A stretch of DNA of 64,000 bases from positions 124,001 to 188,000 of the forward strand of contig NZ_SATR01000001.1 in NCBI RefSeq assembly GCF_004551525.1, read 5' to 3'. The translations under genes and the position numbers were made by a program. Below are positions 56,736 through 64,000 of this stretch, one piece after another. Source of the stretch: Vibrio ouci. Its GTDB lineage: Bacteria > Pseudomonadota > Gammaproteobacteria > Enterobacterales > Vibrionaceae. Every line of letters starts with the position of its first letter. Positions within the stretch are counted from its first letter, which is position 1. The notes under the pieces were generated by a model. The model was not told where the DNA came from. It was given only the letters and a program-made list of their open reading frames with translations, and did no database searches.

Positions 56736-56810
56736 CTTAACGACCCTTTTATCAATAACCTAGTAAATAAGCCTAGTTCATAAATAAATAGTGAGCGCGA
56801 TTTAGTAATA

Positions 56811-56842
56811 AAAAAGGTCTAGCCCGAGAGAGCTAGACCTTT
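56811..56842 (-). terminator. serC terminator
   Basis: Minus strand: AAAGGTCTAGC pairs with GCTAGACCTTTTTT around an 8-nt loop, ending in a T-run. It follows serC by about 22 nt and separates it from the chemosensory operon on the same strand, so that operon needs its own promoter between here and 56736; I could not identify one with confidence. Confidence 0.86.
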
Positions 56843-56864
56843 ACATTGATATGAAGAGAGAAAA

Positions 56865-57947
56865 TTAAGCGTTTGCTGCTTCAAACTCTTTCATAAACTC
56901 AACAAGAGCCTGTACGCCTTCAAGCGGTATCGCGTTGTAGATTGATGCTCGCATGCCTCCGACTGCGCGGTGGCCTTTTAGCGAAACCAATCCTCGCTCC
57001 GCTGCTTGCTCAAGGAACGCAGCGTCTAGCTCAGGCTTAGCCAATTGGAATGGTACATTCATACGCGAACGGTTTTGCGCGTGAACGTTGTTAATATAGA
57101 AGTCTGAGTTATCAATCTGTTGATAAAGCAGCTCTGCTTTCTGCTTATTGATGCTTTCCATCGCTGCCACGCCACCTTGCTCTTTTAGCCACTTAAACAC
57201 TAGGCCAGAAAGGTACCAAGCAAACGTTGGTGGAGTGTTGAACATCGAATCTTTCTCAGCTAGAACTTTGTAGCTCATAAAGCTAGGAAGCAAGTCGTTA
57301 GCCAGTTCAAGCAGGTCATCACGAACGATGGCGATACAAATGCCCGCAGGGCCGATGTTCTTTTGCGCGCCTGCATAGATAACGCCGTATTTAGCGACAT
57401 CAATCTCACGAGACAGAATGTTTGATGACATGTCCGCTACGATTGGTTTATCAGTCTGTGGCAGTTCTGAAATTTCGATACCATCAATGGTTTCATTTGG
57501 ACAGAAATGAACGTATGCCGCTTCTGGGTCAATTTTCCAATCTGACGCATTGATGACTGCAGCTTTGCCATCAATCTCAGTTTTGGCTACAAAGGTGTCA
57601 ACCTGACAATATTTACTTGCTTCATCAATTGCACTTTCTGCCCAGTAACCCGCGTCAACATACGTTGCTTTTTTAGCACCGCCCAATAGGTTTAGTGGAA
57701 CCGCAGCAAACTGAGCGCGCGCACCACCTTGGCAAAACAGAACTTTGTAGTTGTCAGGAATATTGAGTAAATCACGCAGATCTTGCTCTGCTTCTTCTGC
57801 CACCTGAATAAACTCTTTGCTACGGTGGCTGATCTCCATGACAGAAGTGCCTAGGTTGTTCCAATCAACCAATTCCTTTTGCGCTTTTGCCATCACAGCT
57901 TTAGGTAGGGCCGCCGGACCCGCACTAAAGTTAAACACATTGCCCAT
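56865..57947 (-). CDS. serC: phosphoserine aminotransferase
   Basis: SerC (360 residues), a PLP enzyme that makes 3-phosphoserine from phosphohydroxypyruvate and glutamate, and also acts in pyridoxine synthesis. It opens [11 protein letters not shown], the PLP lysine is in [11 protein letters not shown] and the C-terminal [10 protein letters not shown] is intact. Length equals the family. AGGAAAG precedes the ATG. It lies downstream of the DUF945 gene but behind that gene's terminator. Confidence 0.95.
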   Translation of the reverse strand: MGNVFNFSAGPAALPKAVMAKAQKELVDWNNLGTSVMEISHRSKEFIQVAEEAEQDLRDLLNIPDNYKVLFCQGGARAQFAAVPLNLLGGAKKATYVDAGYWAESAIDEASKYCQVDTFVAKTEIDGKAAVINASDWKIDPEAAYVHFCPNETIDGIEISELPQTDKPIVADMSSNILSREIDVAKYGVIYAGAQKNIGPAGICIAIVRDDLLELANDLLPSFMSYKVLAEKDSMFNTPPTFAWYLSGLVFKWLKEQGGVAAMESINKQKAELLYQQIDNSDFYINNVHAQNRSRMNVPFQLAKPELDAAFLEQAAERGLVSLKGHRAVGGMRASIYNAIPLEGVQALVEFMKEFEAANA

Positions 57948-58020
57948 TTGTCTTTCCTTGCAGATGATTCAATAACTAATTACTCGATTAATACCATGTT
58001 TTACTGCTTATAAAAAGCAA

Positions 58021-58046
58021 GAAAAGAGGTCTTAAGACCTCTTTTC
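58021..58046 (-). terminator. terminator downstream of the DUF945 gene
   Basis: GAAAAGAGGTC, TTAA, GACCTCTTTTC: an 11-bp perfect inverted repeat with a 4-nt loop. It lies about 25 nt after the stop at 58071. The T-tract is short, so some read-through to serC is possible. Confidence 0.78.
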
Positions 58047-58070
58047 ACTTTAAGCCGCCAAATGTGGCAA

Positions 58071-59345
58071 TTATGGTTGCATTAATGCTGGTAGAAGTAA
58101 TGCCATCAATGGAATTTGCTGACCATTTTCAAACACCAAGTTACCTTCTTTCAGTTCAGCTTGGATTTGATAGCCCTGCTCTGTCTCTTGAATCAGCTCC
58201 ATCACCATCGCTTCGTCAATACCTTGCTTGATAAATGGGTATTCTGTTACCAACCCACTAGAGAAAAAGGTATTTAAGTCACCCGTTAGCGCAGGCAATA
58301 TCATTGCTGGATTTTGAGTAACATTGCTTGTGCCTTCAGGAACCGTAATTTTCCACTTAGACTCAAACTCGCTATCTTCACTTAGCTTCACCGCCATTTT
58401 ATTCATCGCTAGGTAGAAACCTTTCGAGAATAAGTTTTCTACATATGGAATGGCCGTTTCAATATCAGCACTGGTGAGCATTGGGTTGTTTTGATACAGA
58501 TTAACCAGCTTCTCGAATGACTCGCTATCTAAGTCACCAAATGCAAGGTCAATAGAAACACTGTCAACCGTTCCATCAGCCGTTAAGAGATCATTAAGAT
58601 CAACTTTATGCTGACTGCTGACCGTCTTAGCCATTTCATCAAATGAGCTACGGAATGTGTACTGGCTGTCGTGCATGCTAAATAGCGGCGTTTGATCGAC
58701 ATTAACTACAGAAGCTTCAGCAACTTTAAGAGTCTGTTCGCCAAGCCAGAAGCTATTCATTTTTTTGCCGGTACCTTGACCGCTCAGACCAGACATCAAG
58801 ACTTTTTCACCTGAGTTAAAATCAATCTCAACCGATGGGACGTCTAAGTCATACGTAATATCACCTAACACACTCACGTGGCCTTTTAGTGTTGATGGCG
58901 TCACTGACACAATTGCACCATCCACACCTTCGCTGACTTGATTCCAAGCACTCAGCTGTAGGTCGAAGTCTGTGTTACCGTTGAGCTGAGTAGTGGTATT
59001 CAGCGTCAAAGGAAACTCGGGCATGTCTTGTAAAACCGACTCAGCGCTTAAGCTAAATAGGCCATGGCTGATATCACTGTTTACTACAATCTCAGAAGGT
59101 ATGCCGTCAATCGCCAGTTGTTCTGCTAACACTGGGTCGAGCACGGTATAACGCGTGGTGACTGTCGAAGAGAGATAGCCGCGATCATAGTCGACAATTT
59201 CAGCTTTAACTGAGTCCGAAGAAAGGTTCGTAATACCGTCTTGAATCACAGACTGACCAATTTGGCCAACCGCGAGAGGCCAACACAACGCAAGCGCAAT
59301 GGCACCGCCGATGGCACCGAGTTTTTTTAGTTCCATGGTATTCAT
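58071..59345 (-). CDS. DUF945 (YdgA-like) family protein
   Basis: 424 residues. An N-terminal hydrophobic segment (about 9-26, AIGGAIALALCWPLAVG) is a signal anchor. The rest is the DUF945 fold seen in E. coli YdgA: an early VDYDRGYLSS, central repeats of amphipathic beta segments and a late LVFENGQQIPLMALL. Function is unknown; the family is periplasmic and membrane-attached. The start could be ATG 59345 or ATG 59336, both weakly supported by upstream sequence. Confidence 0.82.
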   Translation of the reverse strand: MNTMELKKLGAIGGAIALALCWPLAVGQIGQSVIQDGITNLSSDSVKAEIVDYDRGYLSSTVTTRYTVLDPVLAEQLAIDGIPSEIVVNSDISHGLFSLSAESVLQDMPEFPLTLNTTTQLNGNTDFDLQLSAWNQVSEGVDGAIVSVTPSTLKGHVSVLGDITYDLDVPSVEIDFNSGEKVLMSGLSGQGTGKKMNSFWLGEQTLKVAEASVVNVDQTPLFSMHDSQYTFRSSFDEMAKTVSSQHKVDLNDLLTADGTVDSVSIDLAFGDLDSESFEKLVNLYQNNPMLTSADIETAIPYVENLFSKGFYLAMNKMAVKLSEDSEFESKWKITVPEGTSNVTQNPAMILPALTGDLNTFFSSGLVTEYPFIKQGIDEAMVMELIQETEQGYQIQAELKEGNLVFENGQQIPLMALLLPALMQP

Positions 59346-59509
59346 TTCTTATATTAAGATTTGTTTCAGTCTACACGAAAAAACATTGAGATAAATCAGT
59401 GTATTGGCTTTCAAGCAAAAACAATCAAAAATCTCATATCTAGCTCCCAGTCCCCACCTTGAATACTTGTTACTGTAACTAGTGTCTGTGTTTAAAGTGT
59501 AGCCTACTT

Positions 59510-61462
59510 GTGAATCAATTTTCCGTACTCTGTTTAGACAGTAACCCGATCAGTATTGAACAACTACGTCGCGAACTTAGCCCTTTCGCCGCTAAGTTCG
59601 ACTTGCATAGTGCCGAAAATATCGAGGAAGCAAACGCCGCTCTGGCCTTTTGCACCGAACGAAAACAGACTGTCGCTTTGGTCATTGCCAGTCACCATGA
59701 GTCATTCAACGGCGCCGACTTCCTAATTCAACTCGATAAAAACCAACACACTAAGACGGCGCGAAAGATTCTGATCAGTTGCGGCCAAGACATCCAAGCA
59801 ATTTTGTCAGCGGTCAACGACGGCAGACTCGATCATTGTTTGACCAAACCTTTGCAAGATAACTTGGTTCACAAAACCGCGCAGAAAGAACTGACCACTT
59901 TTATCATTGAAAATGACAAAGAGAATCTACTTTCCTACAGCCAAATCCTCGACCAACACCGATTACTTCGCACTCATATTGACCAAAAAATGCGTCACTA
60001 TCGTGAAGGATTTATCACTGACCATCACAGCCTTTCCGATCAGCAGTTAGTGGAACAAGTCACCACTGCACTATTAGAGTTCTTTGCTAAAGAAGACGAA
60101 ACCCGCGCGAAACGGACCTATTCTTCAGACCACCTCCTAACCACAGAAGGCGAAGAAAACCAGTTTCTGTGGTTCATCACCCAGGGAACGGTCGCGCTAT
60201 ATAAAAAAGATGACATAGGTGTCCAACGAGAAGTCGTGCGCCACTCGCAAGGTAACATTGTTGGTGGAATGTCGTTTGTCACCGGTGAGCCCTCCTTTTC
60301 TACCGCGGTTACGCTCAGCGAAACCGAGGTCATTAAGCTCGACCGTAAAGTATTTGCCAAGGTGATGCATTCGGACACCTCGCTGCTGCCTCTTTTCACT
60401 AACCTACTTTTACGTCATTTTAACCGCCGCTTACAACGCAGTATTAATACCAAGTTAGAACTGCAAAAGACCCTTGAGTCATTGGAAGATGCTCATCAGC
60501 AACTGATTGAGCGTGAGAAAATGGCAATGCTCGGTCAGCTAGTCTCAGGTGTAGCACACGAACTGAATAACCCGATTGCGGCGATCTTAAGGGGCACTGA
60601 AACGCTAACCAATAAAATTCAAACCCTAATTGACGCCCGAGCTATTGATCAAGTTGGGGATGATGGCATTGCTGTCCTTCAACTTGGTTTAACTCAAAGG
60701 CCAAAATCAACCGCCGCCGAACGCGATTTGGCCAATCAAGTCAATCAACATGTCGATAATAGACGTATTGCTAAAAAGCTCGTCAAACTAGGGCTTGAAC
60801 AACAAAGTCGTTGGTTCGACCAATCCAAGCAATCTCCAGAAGCCACTTTAGAGCGCTTAGAACGGCTAGAGGAATATTACCTCGCTGGCAGTACGCTTAG
60901 GTCGATTGGCGTGTGCGCAGGGCGAATCGCCGATATGGTCAAAAGTTTAAAAGGCTATGCGCGACCGAATGATGAGCGTTTTCATGTCACCGATATTCAT
61001 GAGGGTATCGAAGACACCTTGGTGATCTTTGAAAACAAACTCAAATTCCATACCGTTGAACGAGACTATCACGAGCTCCCTCAACTGCCTTGTTTACCTA
61101 TCGCATTGCAACAAGTGTGGACCAACCTAATTTCCAACGCGATTGATGCTTTTCCAGATAAAGGCATTCTTACCATACGTACCGAGCTTGCCGAACAAGA
61201 CGATCAACAATGGGCGGTTATTTCATTTACCGATAATGGCTGCGGTATTCCAGAAGAAATCATCGACAAGGTTTTCTCTTTAAACTTTACCACCAAAAAA
61301 GAAGGTAATTTTGGCCTAGGCATCGGCCTGTCTGTCTGCCAACAAATCATCCATCAACATGGCGGAAAAATATTAGTCGAGTCATGTCGGGACCAGTTTA
61401 CCCAAATGTCAGTTTGGCTACCGGTTAGCCAACCTCAGTTAACAGCAAGGAGCCATGAATGA
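59510..61462 (+). CDS. hybrid sensor kinase: pseudo-receiver - cyclic-nucleotide-binding-like - histidine kinase
   Basis: 650 residues, no membrane segment. Residues 1-125 form a receiver fold, but the phospho-acceptor position is Ser61 (ALVIASHHE), so it cannot be phosphorylated normally; Lys113 (LTKPL) remains. A cNMP-binding-like domain follows (about 207-300, FLWFITQGTVALY ... GNIVGGMSFVTGE). The kinase has His350 in GVAHELNNP, the N box NLISNAIDAF, and G boxes DNGCGIPEE and FGLGIGL. Start GTG 59510 has only a weak Shine-Dalgarno sequence. The stop overlaps the next gene as ATGA. The input signal is unknown. Confidence 0.87.
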   Translation: MNQFSVLCLDSNPISIEQLRRELSPFAAKFDLHSAENIEEANAALAFCTERKQTVALVIASHHESFNGADFLIQLDKNQHTKTARKILISCGQDIQAILSAVNDGRLDHCLTKPLQDNLVHKTAQKELTTFIIENDKENLLSYSQILDQHRLLRTHIDQKMRHYREGFITDHHSLSDQQLVEQVTTALLEFFAKEDETRAKRTYSSDHLLTTEGEENQFLWFITQGTVALYKKDDIGVQREVVRHSQGNIVGGMSFVTGEPSFSTAVTLSETEVIKLDRKVFAKVMHSDTSLLPLFTNLLLRHFNRRLQRSINTKLELQKTLESLEDAHQQLIEREKMAMLGQLVSGVAHELNNPIAAILRGTETLTNKIQTLIDARAIDQVGDDGIAVLQLGLTQRPKSTAAERDLANQVNQHVDNRRIAKKLVKLGLEQQSRWFDQSKQSPEATLERLERLEEYYLAGSTLRSIGVCAGRIADMVKSLKGYARPNDERFHVTDIHEGIEDTLVIFENKLKFHTVERDYHELPQLPCLPIALQQVWTNLISNAIDAFPDKGILTIRTELAEQDDQQWAVISFTDNGCGIPEEIIDKVFSLNFTTKKEGNFGLGIGLSVCQQIIHQHGGKILVESCRDQFTQMSVWLPVSQPQLTARSHE

Positions 61463-61956
61463 ACAAATACCTCATTTTATGTGTTGATGACGAACGTGAA
61501 GTATTAGACAGCGTCATTCAAGACTTAGATTGTTTTGAAGAATACTTTTTATTAGAAGCGGCAGAATCCGTTCAAGAAGCCAAACAATTGATTGATGAAT
61601 GTAACCAGCAAGACATAAAATTGGCGCTTATTGTTTGTGATCACATCATGCCTGACCAAACTGGGATCCAATTCTTAATTGAATTAAATGAGCAACCAGA
61701 TACTGCCGCTACTCGAAAGCTATTACTCACCGGACAAGCAGGCTTAGAAGATACAGTCGAGGCGGTCAATCATTCCAGCCTAGACTTTTACATAGCGAAA
61801 CCGTGGCGAGGCGATGAACTACGTCAAGCGGTGAAACAGCAGTTAACGACTTACATCATCGATAACGAACAAGACCTAATTCCTTGGGCCGCAGCGCTAG
61901 ACACTGAGAAAATATTCGAGGCCGTCGCACAAAATCGAATCAACTATGGTGAATAA
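61459..61956 (+). CDS. single-domain response regulator, partner of the preceding kinase
   Basis: 165 residues: a receiver (acidic pair Asp10/Asp11, phospho-site Asp61 in VCDHIMP, LLTGQ, IAKPW) plus a 45-residue C-terminal extension (LTTYIIDNEQDLIPWAAALD) without a DNA-binding domain. The extension aligns with the segment after the kinase's pseudo-receiver (LTTFIIENDKENLLSYSQILD). The ATGA overlap couples it to the kinase gene. Output must be by protein contact. Confidence 0.88.
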   Translation: MNKYLILCVDDEREVLDSVIQDLDCFEEYFLLEAAESVQEAKQLIDECNQQDIKLALIVCDHIMPDQTGIQFLIELNEQPDTAATRKLLLTGQAGLEDTVEAVNHSSLDFYIAKPWRGDELRQAVKQQLTTYIIDNEQDLIPWAAALDTEKIFEAVAQNRINYGE

Positions 61957-62121
61957 TCGAACAAAGCTTGGCACGTGTATTGCTTTCTTATATAAATAAC
62001 GACAAAACAATGACATTTCTATAGTGGCAGTCGCTATGATGCATTATCATGTCGTATTAAACGTCATGGCGCCCGTCGCTAAAGACCAAGGAAATTCACA
62101 AGATATAGGTTTATCGTCAAT

Positions 62122-62670
62122 ATGCGTAAAACAATCTTAGCTGCAGCACTCGTGCTAGCATCTGGTCAATCTTTTGCTCAAACCGACCCAAACAGCCCGG
62201 CGGTAATGAGCAACTTTAGTTATGACTACCTAGAAGCTCGTATCGGCGCAAGCCCGGTTACTTTTGGTGCCGCAATGAGCAAATCCGTACACCCAAATGC
62301 ACACCTAATCGGCCGTATCGACTCTGAGTTCGAAGGCGATTACGATGCAGCAGCGGGGTTCGGTTTCCACGCCCCAATCAACAACTGGGCAGACCTTACT
62401 GGTGAAATGCTTTTCCGCCTAGTCGATGACGGCGCAGCAAAAGGTACTGACACTGGTATGGAACTGAACCTAGGTGTTCGTCAGTGGTTAGGTCCACAAC
62501 TTGAAGTGGGTGGTAAAGGTGGTTACGTATCAATCGATGACAATGATGATTGGATTGGTTCAGCATACGTACGATTCCACTCTACAGAGCTATTCTCTCT
62601 AGGTGGTGAACTGCGCATCAACGACTACTACGGTGATCAGTTCATGTTCACTACACGCTTTAAGTTCTAA
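62122..62670 (+). CDS. outer membrane beta-barrel protein, unknown
   Basis: 182 residues. The signal peptide ends GQSFAQ before TDPN. The mature chain is a Gly- and Tyr-rich series of amphipathic strands ending MFTTRFKF, with the terminal Phe expected for BAM-dependent assembly. It contains many Asp residues in loops (DDNDDW). The family is not recognised. The leader is long (from 61957) and the Shine-Dalgarno sequence weak. A terminator follows. Confidence 0.78.
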   Translation: MRKTILAAALVLASGQSFAQTDPNSPAVMSNFSYDYLEARIGASPVTFGAAMSKSVHPNAHLIGRIDSEFEGDYDAAAGFGFHAPINNWADLTGEMLFRLVDDGAAKGTDTGMELNLGVRQWLGPQLEVGGKGGYVSIDDNDDWIGSAYVRFHSTELFSLGGELRINDYYGDQFMFTTRFKF

Positions 62671-62684
62671 GCGTTACCGATACT

Positions 62685-62715
62685 AAAAAGCCGAGGTTGA
62701 TACCTCGGCTTTTTT
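62685..62715. terminator. bidirectional terminator, outer membrane protein gene / tfoX
   Basis: AAAAAGCCGAGGT (62685-62697) pairs perfectly with ACCTCGGCTTTTT (62702-62714) around TGAT, between converging genes. Confidence 0.9.
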
Positions 62716-62756
62716 AATGCAAATCCTTTTGCATCTGAGCATTTTTGTCGGCTAAA

Positions 62757-63344
62757 TTAGTGACAATTCGCCAATAGTTGACGCTTACGCGGTTCTTGAA
62801 TCAGTTTCCAGTGAATACCTTCGATCGCACCAGCAAACTTCCATAATAACTTCACGTCGACATCACTACCGTACGCTTGCTTCACTCGCGAAAATACCGC
62901 TGGCGCACCTAGTTCAAGGAACATCTCGACGTCTTCTACACCCGCTTTCTTGACCATACGTTCAAGAGTTAATTGCATGTTTGGCAAATCACGTAAGCGT
63001 CGGTTCGCTGAAGAGCGCTTGAACTCACGTTGAGAGACTGAAAAAGCGATAGACTGTTCAACCAACTCAGCTAGGTCATCATGCTTTGAGGTGAACAGCT
63101 CGGTGATATCGTAGTAGTTTACCGTCGCTGTCGTCTGTTTCTTAACGTGGCGATATTTCTCACAACCAAGCTGATTTAACTGCTGATCGAGTTTTTCACC
63201 ACCACGAATAAATATTTTGTCAGCACTTAAAAGCGCGAACATTGCTTCTTCTCTAAACAAACCAGTACCGCCAAACATCGAACGTTTTTGGAAGTCACCG
63301 AATTTTGTCACGTACTGAATAAATTGTTGCTCTGTCATATCCAT
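62757..63344 (-). CDS. tfoX: TfoX, competence regulator (TfoX/Sxy family)
   Basis: 195 residues. The TfoX N-terminal domain contains RSMFGGTGLF and YRHVKKQTTATVNYYDITELF, and the C-terminal helical domain RLRDLPNMQLTLERMVKKAG and LWKFAGAIEGIHWKLIQEPR. TfoX acts with CRP to turn on natural competence and type VI secretion on chitin. I assign tfoX rather than its paralogue tfoY because of synteny (serC, DUF945, kinase/regulator, HDOD) and because the upstream 356 bp lack a GEMM c-di-GMP riboswitch, which precedes tfoY in V. cholerae. AAGGATCA precedes the ATG. Confidence 0.88.
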   Translation of the reverse strand: MDMTEQQFIQYVTKFGDFQKRSMFGGTGLFREEAMFALLSADKIFIRGGEKLDQQLNQLGCEKYRHVKKQTTATVNYYDITELFTSKHDDLAELVEQSIAFSVSQREFKRSSANRRLRDLPNMQLTLERMVKKAGVEDVEMFLELGAPAVFSRVKQAYGSDVDVKLLWKFAGAIEGIHWKLIQEPRKRQLLANCH

Positions 63345-63700
63345 TGATCCTTAATCTAAAACCCCGATTAGTTATGATCACCAGATAGCAGCATTAATAA
63401 GCGAAAAATTTAAAACTCACTTAAGTTACGTTGTTTTTTATTGTTTAACTTAAGTGATAACAAGTAAGGTAAATGATAGTTAACGAAACGAAATAAGTCT
63501 GTGCATGAATCACATCAAACAGAGATAATTAGCGGTTTATTGGGAAGTAAATCACACCTTAATACTTTTGGCATTTATAAAAGCCGTCAGTAATTCATCA
63601 ATAAAATGCTACGAAAAATATCAATAATAGTGATCAATCATTTGCTAATATGCACATAGAAACGTTACACTGTAAAAAGTGGCATAATCCTTAAGTTTAT
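63345..63700. other. tfoX / HDOD divergent intergenic region
   Basis: A 356-bp AT-rich region with no ORF that I support. A perfect 12-bp inverted repeat, TCACTTAAGTTA (63417-63428) and TAACTTAAGTGA (63446-63457), with a 17-nt loop, lies about 75-115 nt upstream of tfoX and may be a leader-RNA hairpin or an operator. TGTGCATGAATCACA near 63500 resembles a CRP site but has 5 instead of 6 bases between the half-sites. Translation of tfoX in V. cholerae depends on the small RNA TfoR acting on the leader; I cannot locate such a site by eye. Confidence 0.5.
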
Positions 63701-64000
63701 ATGAATCACCTATCTTTTTACTGGTTGCCAGAAAACGGCGATCTGTTGCTTAAAGGCATCGAATCTGAGTTTTTTAGCCTGATTGAACACTCAATCAGTT
63801 CAAGGAAAATATCCCTTCCTCCTATTCCTGATGTCGTTCTTAAGATTCAGCAACAATGTACTCAAGAATCAACGACTATTTCTGACGTCGCTGACTTATT
63901 ACTTGAAGATCCCGGCCTTGCTGCAATTGTTATCCGCGTTGCAAACTCTGTGATTTTTAATCGCCGCAATATTACTTGTACCGATCTCGTTACCGCGGTT
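63701..64000 (+). CDS. HDOD-domain signalling protein (5' part, cut by the window edge)
   Basis: The first 100 codons of a longer gene. After a short N-terminus (MNHLSFYWLPENGD) comes the opening of an HDOD domain: SLPPIPDVVLKIQQQCTQES, ISDVADLLLEDPGLAAIVIRVANS, a pattern typical of this family (a divergent HD-type domain without the metal-binding His-Asp, found in signalling proteins). No strong Shine-Dalgarno sequence. It diverges from tfoX, as I recall from V. cholerae. Confidence 0.82.
   Translation, partial: MNHLSFYWLPENGDLLLKGIESEFFSLIEHSISSRKISLPPIPDVVLKIQQQCTQESTTISDVADLLLEDPGLAAIVIRVANSVIFNRRNITCTDLVTAV

Noticed and set aside
56474..56755. TTG-started frame overlapping the head of the chemosensory operon
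   Set aside because: It is the +1 frame of the membrane protein; the frame I annotate continues into the D-x3-Q helical domain and ends 6 nt before cheY.
63490..63515. CRP site TGTGC-N5-TCACA
   Set aside because: Half-sites are 5 bp apart instead of 6; kept only as a note in the intergenic entry.
63345..63700. c-di-GMP (GEMM) riboswitch upstream of tfoX
   Set aside because: I looked for the conserved GEMM core on the minus strand and found none; it belongs to tfoY in V. cholerae.
1..64000. tRNA, rRNA, insertion sequences, CRISPR, integron attC sites
   Set aside because: Read for cloverleaf 3' ends, rRNA-like blocks, transposase motifs, regularly spaced repeats and attC-type imperfect palindromes; none stood out. 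Short or divergent copies could escape inspection by eye.

Overview
The window is a chromosomal stretch of a Vibrio-type gammaproteobacterium. The evidence is the split trpG/trpD with a fused trpCF, a trp leader peptide with two Trp-Trp pairs, TfoX and MipA/OmpV-like genes, a gene order (trp ... serC - DUF945 - sensor kinase/regulator - outer membrane protein - tfoX - HDOD) that I recall from Vibrio chromosome 1, and a large c-di-GMP and chemosensory complement. The species cannot be fixed from the sequence alone. I see no rRNA, tRNA, insertion sequence, prophage, integron cassette or CRISPR array. The DNA reads as core chromosome with some lineage-specific loci.

Layout. 1-1020: start of yciO and the RNase AM gene rnm, divergent from the trp promoter, whose -10 lies inside a perfect TrpR operator. 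1021-8076: trpL, attenuator, trpE-G-D-CF-B-A, terminator. 8160-9660: a dicarboxylate/amino-acid symporter behind a PurR-like palindrome. 9680-19653 (minus): acetyltransferase, ABC1-family kinase-like protein, ABC exporter, small barrel, HrpA, and a two-part MipA/OmpV-like barrel. 19772-22572: small acidic protein, PhoD-like phosphatase, TerB. 22637-24785 (minus): DEDDh exonuclease and a CHASE-GGDEF diguanylate cyclase. 24990-30605: a candidate heat-shock operon (DUF2760 protein, two divergent Hsp70s) behind a sigma-32-like promoter. 30666-32891: small membrane and secreted proteins, DsbA, a 3-methyladenine glycosylase relative. 32925-34574: acetyltransferase-ohrR divergent from ohr. 34596-38236: metE divergent from metR with Met boxes. 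38238-44249 (minus): DUF4250 protein, a membrane protein and two tandem PAS/EAL/CBS paralogues. 44456-46800: YgiQ. 46804-56735 (minus): a ten-gene chemosensory operon. 56811-59345 (minus): serC and a DUF945 protein. 59510-61956: a two-component pair. 62122-64000: an outer membrane protein, tfoX, and the start of an HDOD gene.

How the parts fit. The trp and met loci are classical amino-acid operons whose control sites are readable in the DNA. The ohrR/ohr and Hsp70 loci are stress modules. The most distinctive region is the chemosensory operon: a membrane-anchored protein carrying a CheZ-like D-x3-Q motif, CheY, a STAS protein, CheA, a receptor with a large periplasmic helical domain, two CheW, CheR, CheB and finally an EAL phosphodiesterase coupled to cheB by a 4-nt overlap. 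This suggests a sensory array whose output includes c-di-GMP turnover. The window also holds a CHASE-GGDEF cyclase and two tandem EAL-CBS proteins, so second-messenger signalling is a recurrent theme.
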